A DNA stretch of 25,487 bases. It comes from Paulinella micropora. Taxonomy: Eukaryota; Cercozoa; Imbricatea; Euglyphida; Paulinellidae. The notes under the pieces were generated by a model that was given only the letters and a program-made list of their open reading frames with translations, did no database searches and was not told the DNA's origin. Location: the NCBI GenBank assembly GCA_019918135.1, contig WBZZ01004812.1, positions 1 through 25,487 on the forward strand, written 5' to 3'. Below are positions 11,346 to 19,901 of this stretch, piece by piece (the stretch's first letter is position 1; each line of letters starts with the position of its first letter). The position numbers and the translations under genes are program-made.

Positions 11346-11839
11346 CTGAACAAGCATGCAAACACGCATGGGAACGCAACCACGGACGCACACACACACA
11401 CACACAATCTAGTAGTGACACACGCATACGCACATACATAAATACATACATACATACATAACATTACATACATACATACATACATACATTAGCAACCATA
11501 TCATTGGTGCAAAGATACGCATGCTAATAGGTGCACTGAAAGCAAGCCCCTTGAACAATCATGAACACATGCAGGGAAACACAAACACAAGCACGGATAC
11601 ACACACGGATACACACACACACATACACATACACATACATATTTTTCCATAAAACCATATCAAGGGTGCAAAGACACGCATGTCGATCACACCAACACCA
11701 ACACAAAAACATACACATACATATGGAACACATAAGCATAGCAACCAAAAAACACATACATGTCCACACACAATTTTCATACGCACAGAAAAAAACTAGA
11801 CATACATTCACAGCCATCCAGATACGTATATCACATCAC
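11346..11839 (-). other. intron with CA/CATA microsatellites and a zinc-finger remnant
   Basis: Between the two zinc-finger exons lie (CA)n and (CATA)n tracts at 11385-11406 and 11433-11489 and further CA-rich sequence up to about 11,765. On the minus strand near 11,524-11,550 the phrase GGCTTGCTTTCAGTGCACCTAT copies the start of the RanBP2 finger in the next exon, but a stop codon follows at once. This looks like a decayed duplicate finger exon. Confidence 0.5.
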
Positions 11840-12577
11840 ACTCGAGGTCGGGGGAAAGACCACAGGCCCAACAGCAGCCGCGGCCGCGCCCGGTGCCAGC
11901 GCGGCGGCAGGCTTGGGTGATAAGCACACGTTACATGCGGTGGCGTTGCTGCCATTCAAATACGTGCACAGCAGGCAAGCCCACTGCTCGCCGTTGGAGC
12001 CTGCGCTACCCACTTCCGATGTCTCAGCGGTGCTCGACGCCGGGGCTGCGGCAGGCTTGGGCGATGCGCACATGTCACACACAAAGGCGTTGGGGCCGTT
12101 CAAGAAGGTGCAGTGAACGCACGCCCACTCCTTGGCCTTGTACGGCTCCTGTTGCGCTCCCCTTTCCTCCTCCCTGCGCTTACCAGCCTCCTCCTGCTCC
12201 TGGCGCTGTCGCTCCTCCTGCTCGCGACGCTTACGAGCCTCATCCTCTTCCTCCTTCTTTTGCCTCAATCTCTCTTCCTCCTCCCGTCGCGCTCCCTCTT
12301 GCTCCTGTCTGCGCTCGCGAGCTTCCTCCTCTTGGCGCTGTCGCTCTTCCTGCTCGAGGCGCTTACGAGCCGCCTCCTCCTGCCCTACTCTCTCTTCCTC
12401 TTCCTGTCGCATTCTGTCTTGTTCCTCGAGCTCCCTGCGCTTGCGAGCTTCCTCTTCTTGGAGCTGTCGCTCCTCCTGCTCGCGGTGCTTACGAATCTCC
12501 TCCTCCTCCTGCTCGCGGTGCTTACGAATCTCCTCCTCCTCCTCCTCCTCCTGTGGCGGGGGCGGGCTGTGCCGGAT
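11840..12577 (-). CDS. coiled-coil and two RanBP2 zinc fingers (5' exon of the TIR-like/TPR gene)
   Basis: The open segment follows a likely acceptor (CACTTGCAG, AG at 12579-12578). It encodes a long Glu/Arg/Gln coiled-coil of about 140 residues built from RKRREQEERQRQEEEA-like units. Two RanBP2-type fingers follow: WACVHCTFLNGPNAFVCDMC and WACLLCTYLNGSNATACNVC, each C-x2-C-x10-C-x2-C and each followed by (A/L)SPKPAAA. RanBP2 fingers bind RNA or ubiquitin/proteins. The third finger of the same type in the next exon ties the two together. The 3' limit is uncertain; AGT/GTGATG at 11840/11839 would join in phase but is a weak donor. I find no ATG start here, so at least one further 5' exon should exist, or the gene is broken. 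Confidence 0.65.
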
Positions 12578-12599
12578 CTGCAAGTGCTAGCACATAGCA

Positions 12600-12698
12600 T
12601 ATATACATAAAATGCATACATAACGTATATAAATACATACATCTTTGATACACAATATATTATCTACAAGGCAAGGAATATACTTCATATATATGTAT

Positions 12699-12729
<31 letters not shown>

Positions 12730-14050
12730 ATATATATATAGAGAGAGATAGAGATAGAGATAAAGGAAGGAAGGAAGGAAGGAAGGAGGAAGGGGGAAGG
12801 GGGGAAGGAGGAAGGAAGGAAGGAAGGAGGAAGGAAGGAAGGAAGGAAGGAAGAAGAGGAGAAGGAGGAACAATGAACGAGGAGAGAGGAAGGAGGAAGA
12901 GGAAGGAAGGAAGAAGGAAATGGATTCAGGTGGAAAGATGAAGAAGGAAGAAGGCAGGACATCAATATAGTACAATAGCTAGAATAAGAAAAGAGCAACA
13001 CAACAGCAGAGTATCTTATCTGGTTCTCTTCGCTTGTGGTTGTTTCCAACATTTTGAAGAAATCTTTGCGGACTCCCTGATAAAGGGTGGTTTCTGTCAT
13101 TTTTCGTTTGGATTTTCATGCAACAATGGATTTTCATGCAAAAATGGTATCCAGCATGTAAAAAAAGGCATATCTTTATCTATCTTTGCCATCCGCACGT
13201 TCACGAACGGCATAAATGGACTTTTTAGGAAAAAACCACTGGGCAAAACCTGGAAAAATTCCACACATTCACACACAACAAAAATCTTCCGTGTCTTACG
13301 GATGATACGGCTAATTGAGCCAGTTAACATTTTCTGCATTTTCTTCGCTAACTTTTCTGAGCCGATTCTTGCGGCTCTTAAAAAACACCGCGTTTACGGA
13401 ACCTTTGCTGGTCCTTTGCTACAAGGACTTGGAAAAATTTTGCATAGGCAGACATGCCTTTTCATCCATCTGCTTCTGTAACTTCCTCTGCAATCTTTCG
13501 ATTTTTGCAAAAATCGCAGCATTTGTCATAATAAACATAAGTGAGGTCAGTGCTGATGTCAAAATTTTCCAGGCTGACACCTAGCTCAGGAACATAAAAA
13601 ATTTCAAGCACACAATTATGTTTGCGAAAATTCTTCTGTTCTGTTCTGTCTGCTCTGTTCTGTCTGTCTGTTCTCTGTTCTGTCTGTCTGTTCTGTCTGT
13701 CTGTTCTGTTTGTCTGTTCTGTCTGTCTGTCTGTTCTGTCTGCTCTGTCTGTCTGTTCTGTCTATCTGTCGGTCTGTCTGTCTCTATTTCCCTCCTTTTC
13801 TTCCTACTTCCTTGGACCTTCCTTTACTCCTTCCGCTCTTTTTTGTTTATTCTCTTTCTTGTTCCTTCTTGACTTTAGTACGTCATTCCTCCCTTTTTTT
13901 TTCTTTTCCTTCCTCAGCTTCCTATCCTGTTTGTTTGCTTGCTTTCTTCCTGTGCTTCTCTCTATTCTTTCCTCTGATCTTTTTATTCTTTTATTCATTT
14001 CCTTTAAAAGAACTTTACTATTACGCGCGCGCTCTCTCTCTCTCTCATCT
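12600..14050. other. repeat-rich non-coding host DNA
   Basis: No gene is supported. It contains an AT-rich tract (12,690-12,740), GGAA/GGAGGAA tracts (12,760-12,935), a 19-bp tandem repeat around GGATTTTCATGCA (13,111-13,145), a TCTG/TTCTG tract (13,636-13,785), a pyrimidine-rich stretch up to 14,000, and GC/CT runs near 14,025-14,047. ORFs of 80 to 200 codons here are repeat translations or lack motifs. On the minus strand 13,330-13,600 has several open frames, but none that I can recognise. Confidence 0.65.
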
Positions 14051-14096
14051 CATTTCATCCCATCCAATAGTAGTATAGGGTGCCACTTGGGCACGA

Positions 14097-14359
14097 TTTT
14101 TCAGTGCAGTTTCACTAGAGAAACCACACTAAGAGCCGTTATTCATTATTTCCTCTACCTATTCTCTCTAAGTTCAAAACAACAATTTCATTATAATCTC
14201 TCTTACTGCGAAAAGTTGTCCAGTTATACCGCATAAAATCTGGTGTAAGCAGAAAAAATACCGCACCAGGTGTGACAAAATTGGTGTTATCTGGTATCAG
14301 GTGTGAGAAGTGTTTTTCGATGCAGTTTCTCTAGAGAAACCACACTAAGAGCAGTTATT
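14097..14359 (+). repeat. 47-bp direct repeat pair with GTTTCTCTAGAGAAAC palindrome
   Basis: Copies at 14097-14143 and 14313-14359 are about 91% identical and 216 bp apart. Each contains CTAGAGAAACCACACTAAGA; in the right copy the first part is a perfect 16-bp palindrome. Between them are short repeats of CAGGTGTGA-x-AA and a CTGGTG/CACCAG inverted pair. Position at the left edge of the viral block suggests the element terminus, but no partner is seen at the truncated right end. Confidence 0.65.
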
Positions 14360-14489
14360 GTGTTTTACGGCTACCTGTTTATAAGAAATACAGACAGACA
14401 AAAGAAAGAAAAACTGCTATCTGTAAATAATAATTAATGTGTTATACATTTAATTCCATTTAAGGATATGAATTAATAACACATATAAA

Positions 14490-14999
14490 ATGGATGACAT
14501 TCCACATAAAATCAACAAGGGAGGCGTATATGTTATGAACAACGGTGTATCTCCAAGAGTAGTTGTAAGGTGGGGAGAGGAAGACAAAATTAAAGTTAAA
14601 ATTTTTTGTATAAATGGAAAAAGAAATAAGGAACAAGCCTTAGAGGAAGCAGATAGATTTTATGAAGAAAACATAAGACCTAAATATGAAGTTTGGAAAA
14701 AATATAATGATGAACGAGTTAAGCAAAATAAACAACAATACAAAAATGAATGGAATAAGGAATGGTTAAAGAAGAAATGGATATGTGAATGTGGTGAAGA
14801 GACAACCAGAGGATATAAAACAAGACATCTTTTATCAAGCAATCACGAATTAAGAATGAAAGGAATTAATCCTTCAAACGATGATTTAAATACAGAAAAA
14901 ATAAAATGTGAATGTGGTTCAACGGTAAGGAGAAATGGGAAAGAAATTCATGAGACAACAGCGAACCATAAGAAATACATTCAAACCAAAAATAATTAA
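14490..14999 (+). CDS. hypothetical viral protein with two Cys/His motifs
   Basis: 169 codons, AT-rich and Lys-rich. The C-terminal half has two similar units, each CECG followed about 15 residues later by H and, after a few more residues, a second H (CECGEETTRGYKTRHLLSSNHE near residues 94-115; the second near 139-160). These look like paired C2H2-type zinc fingers. The N-terminal 65 residues (GGVYVMNNGVSPRVVVRWG onwards) may form a small beta domain. It is the first gene of the block and reads rightwards towards the convergent integrase. A DNA-binding role is inferred from the Cys/His pattern only. Confidence 0.65.
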   Translation: MDDIPHKINKGGVYVMNNGVSPRVVVRWGEEDKIKVKIFCINGKRNKEQALEEADRFYEENIRPKYEVWKKYNDERVKQNKQQYKNEWNKEWLKKKWICECGEETTRGYKTRHLLSSNHELRMKGINPSNDDLNTEKIKCECGSTVRRNGKEIHETTANHKKYIQTKNN

Positions 15000-15081
15000 A
15001 AATATTATAAATCCATAATCTCTTTTTTCTTTTTAATTCTAGCACTGCTCCGTATGTTTTCCGGTTTAATGTCAAGTGATT

Positions 15082-16027
15082 TTAATAAATTAATATTTTT
15101 TTCTCTTTCGTAATTTGTTTAACTTTATCTGCTAACTGCTCCTTCAGTTCTGTTTCTTCCGGTTGCTCATCAACATGGGTCTTTAATAATTCACTAGGCC
15201 TTACTAAGTCCTCTTCAGATAGGATAACTTTGAAGCCCTTACGACCCTTAACCTTAAATATAGTTTTACTAAATTGCTTATCACCTTTAGAAAAAATAGT
15301 TCTTTCCAATTCTTTTCTTATCCTTATCCCCTTAGGGAATTCATTTATTAAAGGATTTCTGTATATTTCCTGAGTGTTCTTTTCAGTCCCTTCATAAACA
15401 TTAATAGGAACTGCTTTTATTGTTGTATGATATGTTTTATTATAAGCATCAACAACCTCATGAATAATCGGCACCCATTGAAAATTTTCATTAAATTCCC
15501 ATATTAAATTTAATTCATTCCGTATTGTTCTAATAAATCTATCTATTATTCCCATTGTTCTGTGGTCTCCTACTTGAACCGGTCTGTGCTCAATATTGTT
15601 TTGTCTAAAATATTGTGCTCAATATTGTTTTGTCTAAAATATTCACTGACTTCTCCCTTAAACTCACCGCCGTTATCTGAAGTAATACTTTTAGGGACTT
15701 CTTTCGTAAATATTTTTTTAATCCTTCCAAAATATAACCTGTAGTTTTATTCTTCATTGGTTCAATCCAACCACGACGGCTATAAACATCAATGGCTACT
15801 AGTCCGAAATTATAGTTGGCATTACCTTTCTTTGTTGCAACCTTTGACATATCCATTAAGTCAATAAATACTTGGCTTAGCGGTTTAGCCTCTGGGGCAG
15901 TTATTGTGTTCCATATCTTAGCGGGCTTTGGTTGCTTGTGTATTTCAATTGCTTCTTCCAGTTTTTCTTTCCGCTCTGTCTGCTCAGGAGTTTCTTGTTG
16001 TTGTTGCTGACTATGTTTGTAGTCCAT
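15082..16027 (-). pseudogene. retroviral-type (rve/DDE) integrase, disrupted
   Basis: The minus-strand gene starts at ATG 16027 and ends at 15082. The first part has SQVFIDLMDM, holding the first catalytic Asp, and VAIDVYSRRGW. In the next frame ITSDNGGEF, the second catalytic Asp motif, lies near 15,665-15,690. The third part, from about 15,584 down, has GIIDRFIRTIRNEL in the place of the catalytic Glu helix; the usual Glu appears as Asp or lies nearby. An SH3-like C-terminal segment (FSKGDKQFSKTIFKV) follows. Two breaks separate the parts: a T7 run at 15713-15719, where one base appears to be missing, and a perfect 29-bp tandem duplication at 15585-15642. The family joins the element ends to host DNA. 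The Gln-rich N-terminus lacks an obvious HHCC zinc domain. It lies 9 nt after the stop of the upstream minus-strand gene. Confidence 0.85.
15585..15642. repeat. perfect 29-bp tandem duplication inside the integrase gene
   Basis: Copies at 15585-15613 and 15614-15642 are identical and begin TGTGCTCAATATTGTTTTGT. Since 29 is not a multiple of three, the second copy shifts the integrase frame; with a single copy the frame is continuous here. Confidence 0.95.
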
Positions 16028-16036
16028 GATATATTA

Positions 16037-16558
16037 TCAAAATTTTAAAAACATCCTTGAGACATCATCATTATTTTTTTCCTTCTTTGAACCACCAGAA
16101 GATTGATTATACACTTTTACACTTACACTGCTTGACTTTTTACTTTTAGTTTTCTTTACAGGTTCCTCCTCACTTTCTTCACTTTCGCTTTCGCTCTCAT
16201 CAGGTTCAGGCTCAGGCACAGGCATTTTACTTACTTTCTTCTTTGATTCCGCTTTCTTTCTTCTTATTTTCATCTTAGCCATCTTTTCTGCGATAATGTC
16301 TGTAAAATCACATTCTTCATCACTCTCACTGCTTTCTTCAGGTGTATCATCTTGGTCTTTTCCATTAATGATATCATTAGCAACACCCATTTCGGCCATG
16401 CGGTTTATCTTTTCCTCCATTTCTTCATCATCGCCCACATAAGCATTTCTACACTTTGCTAATTTCTCTTTCGCTATTTCAACCTTATGTTGCTTTTTTC
16501 TCTTAATACTTTCCACAGCCTTACCCCAGTTCTTACGACTTGCTTCGGGAGACGGCAT
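16037..16558 (-). CDS. highly charged hypothetical viral protein
   Basis: 173 codons from ATG 16558. The N-terminal 50 residues are basic and helical (KRKKQHKVEIAKEKLAK), the middle is acidic (EESSESDEECDF), then a basic patch, a Pro/Glu/Ser-rich acidic tract (PEPEPDESESESEESEEE) and a Lys/Ser-rich tail. It is divergent from the fibre gene, with 134 nt between starts, and is transcribed in the same direction as the integrase, whose ATG lies 9 nt after its stop, as in a compact transcription unit. No domain is recognised; alternating charge suggests a nucleic-acid-associated or internal virion protein, by inference. Confidence 0.7.
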   Translation of the reverse strand: MPSPEASRKNWGKAVESIKRKKQHKVEIAKEKLAKCRNAYVGDDEEMEEKINRMAEMGVANDIINGKDQDDTPEESSESDEECDFTDIIAEKMAKMKIRRKKAESKKKVSKMPVPEPEPDESESESEESEEEPVKKTKSKKSSSVSVKVYNQSSGGSKKEKNNDDVSRMFLKF

Positions 16559-16607
16559 TTATACTAAGATTATTATATTTTAGTATTTTTTAAATTAAAT
16601 AATTGAT

Positions 16608-16662
16608 ATTTGACAATCTCACTTCGTGCTATCGCACTTTCGTTTATTGTCAAACATCGTTT
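16608..16662. repeat. nested palindromic intergenic element, copy 1
   Basis: Outer 9-bp stem TTTGACAAT/ATTGTCAAA (16608-16616 and 16645-16653) enclosing a GTGC-TATC-GCAC hairpin (16625-16636), followed by ACATCGTTTTA. It shares CTTCGTGCTATCGCAC and AAACATCG with the elements at 19,471-19,604 and 20,288-20,416. It lies between the divergent charged-protein and fibre genes. Confidence 0.75.
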
Positions 16663-16682
16663 TAAAATAAAATTTTATTCTA

Positions 16683-16695
16683 ATAATATACAATG
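16683..16695 (+). promoter_or_regulatory. start-proximal motif ATAATATACAATG (fibre gene)
   Basis: Identical 13 nt, start codon included, to the motif before the minor capsid gene (21866-21878); six bases further out ATTC is also shared. A related GATAATATATCATG precedes the integrase and AATATATACAAATG a small minus-strand ORF. Probably a viral promoter or initiator element. Confidence 0.6.
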
Positions 16696-19344
16696 TCGCA
16701 ATATAAGTCTCTCTTGGGCTTGTCAGAATTGGCTGTTGATAATCTAGATATAAAAAATTTAGATCTAACCAATACCAACATAGTGGGCTTAAACACAGAC
16801 AGAGCAGAAGATGACAACCCGTTGAACCTCTACTATACTGATTTGCGATTTGATACAAGGTTATCCAGCAAATCAACATCAGATATTAAAGAAGGAAAAA
16901 ATTTATACTACACAGAACAAAGAGTAAGGGACAACGACGAAGTCAAAGCCTCAACTCAACACCGCTCTAATACATCTAATCCGCACCAAACCAGTCTATA
17001 CAATTTGATAGATACAAACATATTCGCACCCGCGGTCGATCAATACTTAACATACAATGATGTGGATGGTAAATGGAGGAATACAACCATCGGGTCAATT
17101 GATACACTCACCGATGTAGTCATAACTGCACCAATAGCCACTAATAGTTATCTCACGTATAATTCAATAAACTGGGTAAATAAAACATTTCCAATAAATG
17201 TTGATGAATTCGGCAACATTAATATGAACAGAAAAAACATTACGAATGTAAATTTACTAAACACAAAAGATGTTGATGAATGGATATATGAGCATGATGA
17301 TAATAATAATAAAGTTTCAGCAGGTGGAAGTATAGACTCACATATTGATGTGACAATAACAGGCTTCCCAGCAGATAATCAATTACTCATTTATAGCACG
17401 GGACAATGGAGAAATACGACTTCACCCTTTCTGAGATTAGACGGCACCGCCAGTATGACGGGAGCATTAAATATGGGCGGTTATGCTATTTCAGGGGCTT
17501 CTACATATAATGGAATTAATCTCACTACTCTTGCAGTTGATAGCACTGTGGTTAAATTAACAGGAGACCAAACCATAGCAGGGGTCAAAACATTTAGCAA
17601 TGTAATAAATGCGAGTGTGGGTATTGATATGAAATCGCAAAACATTACAAATGTAAATCTTGTTGATGGTGTGGATGTTTCTGTTCTTGATACTTCGGCG
17701 GTTAAAACTACGGGAGACCAAACAATAGCAGGCACCAAGACATTCAGCGGAAAATTGACGACTTCTATTAGTGTCCCATGTATAATAGGAAGGAATTCAA
17801 AAGGAACTGGCGCGACAGGGGGCTTAGAATTGTATGGAACCAACAACAATTTAAATGGTCCGCACATACAAGCATTTGTATCTACATCCGCTTATCCTGT
17901 ATTTCAACAATTAAAATGGGGTCAAGACAATATTGCTTTAAGTTTTGATTGTTATTATGACGGGGCTGGTTGGAAATCAAGCGACCCAGGCTCAAACTTT
18001 CAAATATACAAAATGGGTGACAAACTTGCTTTTAACTACAAATCAGGAGTAGCACTGGGAGGAACTATAACGTGGTCTGAGGCGATGAACATAAGCAATG
18101 CGGGGTTGATAACGACAAATGCTGGAATATCAACAACAACACTCACGGCAAGCGGATTGATAACCGCAAATGCGGGGATTGATATGAAAAACCAAAGTAT
18201 AACAAATGTTAATCTTGTTGATGGTGTGGATGTTGCTACACTAGATACTTCGGTGGTTAAACTAACAGGCGACCAAACAATAGCAGGAAATAAAAAATTT
18301 ACATCAGTTTTAGAAGTAAGCGGGTCATCCAATCCTGCTTCTTTTGATGGTATTGGCATGGCCTTTGATACAGAAATAGGAATGATTGCAGCACAGAAAA
18401 CAGCAACAGCGATTTGGTATCCGATACAAATAACTGGTTCGTATGTAGAGTTATATTCAGGCAATACTTTAATTATAACCGCATCTGGCACAACATTAAG
18501 TTTGAATAACAACAAAATTACAAATTTAGCAACTCCTACATTATCGACAGACGGGGCGAACAAAAGTTATGTTGATACTAATTGTGTGACATTAACAGGA
18601 GACCAAACAATAACAGGAAGTAAAACATTCAATGGGGCGAGCACCGTAATAAAATATCTAACTCTAACAAACACGGCTGATTTTAATGGACAGGATATCA
18701 ACAACTGCGGAAATATTACATTGAATGGTTTTAGGATATTAAACCAAAATGGAGGAGATATATTCTTTTCTCAGACAACGGGTGATTATCAGTATTTCTT
18801 ATTTACTCTAAACACCGATTCAAGCGGAACCGCAGACCAAAGAGGTTATGTATTCACGAATGTAGCATACGATGTAGTAAAAGGGGCGGGACTTTATATT
18901 TCAAAACTTTTGGACAATAAAAGTGCTTCAACTGACATTGTCCGTTTTAACAATGCTGGCGGTATGCGGTTTTATGGCGCCTTAGATATGAATTCAAACA
19001 ACATAACAAGTGCTGGAACAATTACTTCAACCGCAGGCATAACTACGACAACATTAACGGCGAGTGATAACATAGTAGTTGGAGCGGGTAAAAAAATATT
19101 TGTAGATAGAAGTGCGAATGCAAACAATAAACTAGTATTATATGATAATGGAACAGGCTCTACAACCGCATTTTATGGATTCGGTCTTGGTAGTGCGACC
19201 TTAATCTATAATGTTGATAGTTCTGGTGGAAGCCACGTATTTTATCATAGTGCGGCGACAGAATTATTAAGAATAAACGATACAGCAATTACAGCAGACT
19301 TATTAAATACTTATTTCAAATGGGTATCATTATTGCCATTATAA
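16693..19344 (+). CDS. fibre-like (receptor-binding) virion protein with repeated modules
   Basis: 883 codons, intact. The sequence is rich in Asn, Thr, Ser and Gly, with short beta-strand periods and no signal peptide. A module recurs: LTGDQTIAG-x-KTF near residues 292, 341, 526 and 636, combined with GIDMK-x-Q-x-ITNVNLVDGVDV-x2-LDTS in two near-identical copies (around residues 315-340 and 500-525) and a partial one. GITTTTLTAS repeats occur near 475 and 780. The N-terminal 70 residues contain two NLYYT(D/E)-R motifs, a pattern common in phage and algal-virus tail-fibre proteins. This suggests an elongated trimeric beta-structured fibre on the capsid that binds host surface ligands. The C-terminal 8 residues overlap a small membrane ORF in the next frame, so a late frameshift cannot be excluded. 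Function is by analogy, not homology that I could test. Confidence 0.7.
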   Translation: MSQYKSLLGLSELAVDNLDIKNLDLTNTNIVGLNTDRAEDDNPLNLYYTDLRFDTRLSSKSTSDIKEGKNLYYTEQRVRDNDEVKASTQHRSNTSNPHQTSLYNLIDTNIFAPAVDQYLTYNDVDGKWRNTTIGSIDTLTDVVITAPIATNSYLTYNSINWVNKTFPINVDEFGNINMNRKNITNVNLLNTKDVDEWIYEHDDNNNKVSAGGSIDSHIDVTITGFPADNQLLIYSTGQWRNTTSPFLRLDGTASMTGALNMGGYAISGASTYNGINLTTLAVDSTVVKLTGDQTIAGVKTFSNVINASVGIDMKSQNITNVNLVDGVDVSVLDTSAVKTTGDQTIAGTKTFSGKLTTSISVPCIIGRNSKGTGATGGLELYGTNNNLNGPHIQAFVSTSAYPVFQQLKWGQDNIALSFDCYYDGAGWKSSDPGSNFQIYKMGDKLAFNYKSGVALGGTITWSEAMNISNAGLITTNAGISTTTLTASGLITANAGIDMKNQSITNVNLVDGVDVATLDTSVVKLTGDQTIAGNKKFTSVLEVSGSSNPASFDGIGMAFDTEIGMIAAQKTATAIWYPIQITGSYVELYSGNTLIITASGTTLSLNNNKITNLATPTLSTDGANKSYVDTNCVTLTGDQTITGSKTFNGASTVIKYLTLTNTADFNGQDINNCGNITLNGFRILNQNGGDIFFSQTTGDYQYFLFTLNTDSSGTADQRGYVFTNVAYDVVKGAGLYISKLLDNKSASTDIVRFNNAGGMRFYGALDMNSNNITSAGTITSTAGITTTTLTASDNIVVGAGKKIFVDRSANANNKLVLYDNGTGSTTAFYGFGLGSATLIYNVDSSGGSHVFYHSAATELLRINDTAITADLLNTYFKWVSLLPL

Positions 19345-19466
19345 CCCTTTGTATTGTGAGGCTATCTGAAAAGAACTTGCCGTGCGAGGTAGCCAACACA
19401 TATGTCGGTATTTTGACCTTACTCATCGGCATTTGCCTTCCATCGCCTTCTTCAAGTAAGAAATGA
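19320..19466 (+). CDS. small membrane protein candidate (48 aa)
   Basis: ATG at 19320 overlaps the last 25 nt of the fibre frame. The 48 residues hold two hydrophobic stretches (GIIIAIITLCIV near 2-13 and YVGILTLLIGICL near 29-41) separated by a charged loop and followed by a Ser/Lys tail, a two-TM hairpin. Small membrane proteins next to fibre or capsid genes are common in small dsDNA viruses. It could instead be the true C-terminus of the fibre after a frameshift. Confidence 0.4.
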   Translation: MGIIIAIITLCIVRLSEKNLPCEVANTYVGILTLLIGICLPSPSSSKK

Positions 19467-19470
19467 TATT

Positions 19471-19604
19471 TATCAACTACACTTTCATTCGCTTCGCTCA
19501 TTCTCGTTTGTTGATAAACATCGAAAACCGACAAAAAAAATTAAAATGGGAGACGATGTTTTAGAATAAGAGAGAGTGCGAAAGCACGAAGCGCAATTCT
19601 AAAA
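19471..19604. repeat. palindromic intergenic element, copy 2 (composite)
   Basis: Three nested inverted pairs: TATCAAC/GTTGATA (19471-19477 and 19510-19516), AAACATCG/CGATGTTT (19516-19523 and 19554-19561) and TTTTAGAAT/ATTCTAAAA (19559-19567 and 19596-19604). A GTGC-GAAA-GCAC hairpin (19576-19587) lies within the last. It shares GATGTTTTAGAAT, AGAGAGTGCG and GCACGAAGCGCAATT with copy 3. Confidence 0.8.
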
Positions 19605-19696
19605 TATGAAAAAGACGAACATTCATACACATGTATTTTATACCAAGAACTATCACCAGCACAGATTAAAGGTAGTGCCTCATCAAAACTAACACA

Positions 19697-19855
19697 TCAG
19701 TCTGACATCGGTTTGTAAATACATTTAAATTTAGTTTCAATACCTTTCTGAATACAATAAACACAACTCTCATTCTTTTTTTCGCTTACCAGTGAGTAAA
19801 AGTCGCAGGCAGTCCGACCTAACACAGACCACATAAATAATAATATTAATAACAT
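19697..19855 (-). CDS. small Cys-rich secreted or membrane protein candidate (52 aa)
   Basis: Minus-strand ORF from ATG 19855. It starts with a hydrophobic, signal-like stretch (MLLILLFMWSVLG), then four Cys residues in 40 (ACDF, ESCVYC, FKCIY). Directly before the ATG stands AATATATACAA, close to the ATAATATACA motif of the fibre and minor capsid genes, which supports a real start. It is divergent from the 120-codon gene to its right with 46 nt between the starts. No homologue is recognised. Confidence 0.4.
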   Translation of the reverse strand: MLLILLFMWSVLGRTACDFYSLVSEKKNESCVYCIQKGIETKFKCIYKPMSD

Positions 19856-19901
19856 TTGTATATATTTTTGCTCAAAGATTTTTATAAAATCTTTGTATAG
19901 T

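Noticed and set aside
12113..12610. Plus-strand Leu- and Ser-rich ORFs opposite the coiled-coil exon
   Set aside because: They are the reverse strand of an exon with clear zinc fingers and Glu/Arg heptads; their composition comes from it.
13618..14236. Plus-strand ORFs rich in Ser/Leu/Cys/Phe
   Set aside because: They run through TCTG and pyrimidine-rich repeats; no recognisable protein.
15562..15744. 60-codon plus-strand ORF across the 29-bp duplication
   Set aside because: It lies opposite the integrase and partly owes its length to the duplicated copy.
17481..18563. Minus-strand ORFs inside the fibre gene
   Set aside because: No motif, and the 883-codon plus frame explains the region.
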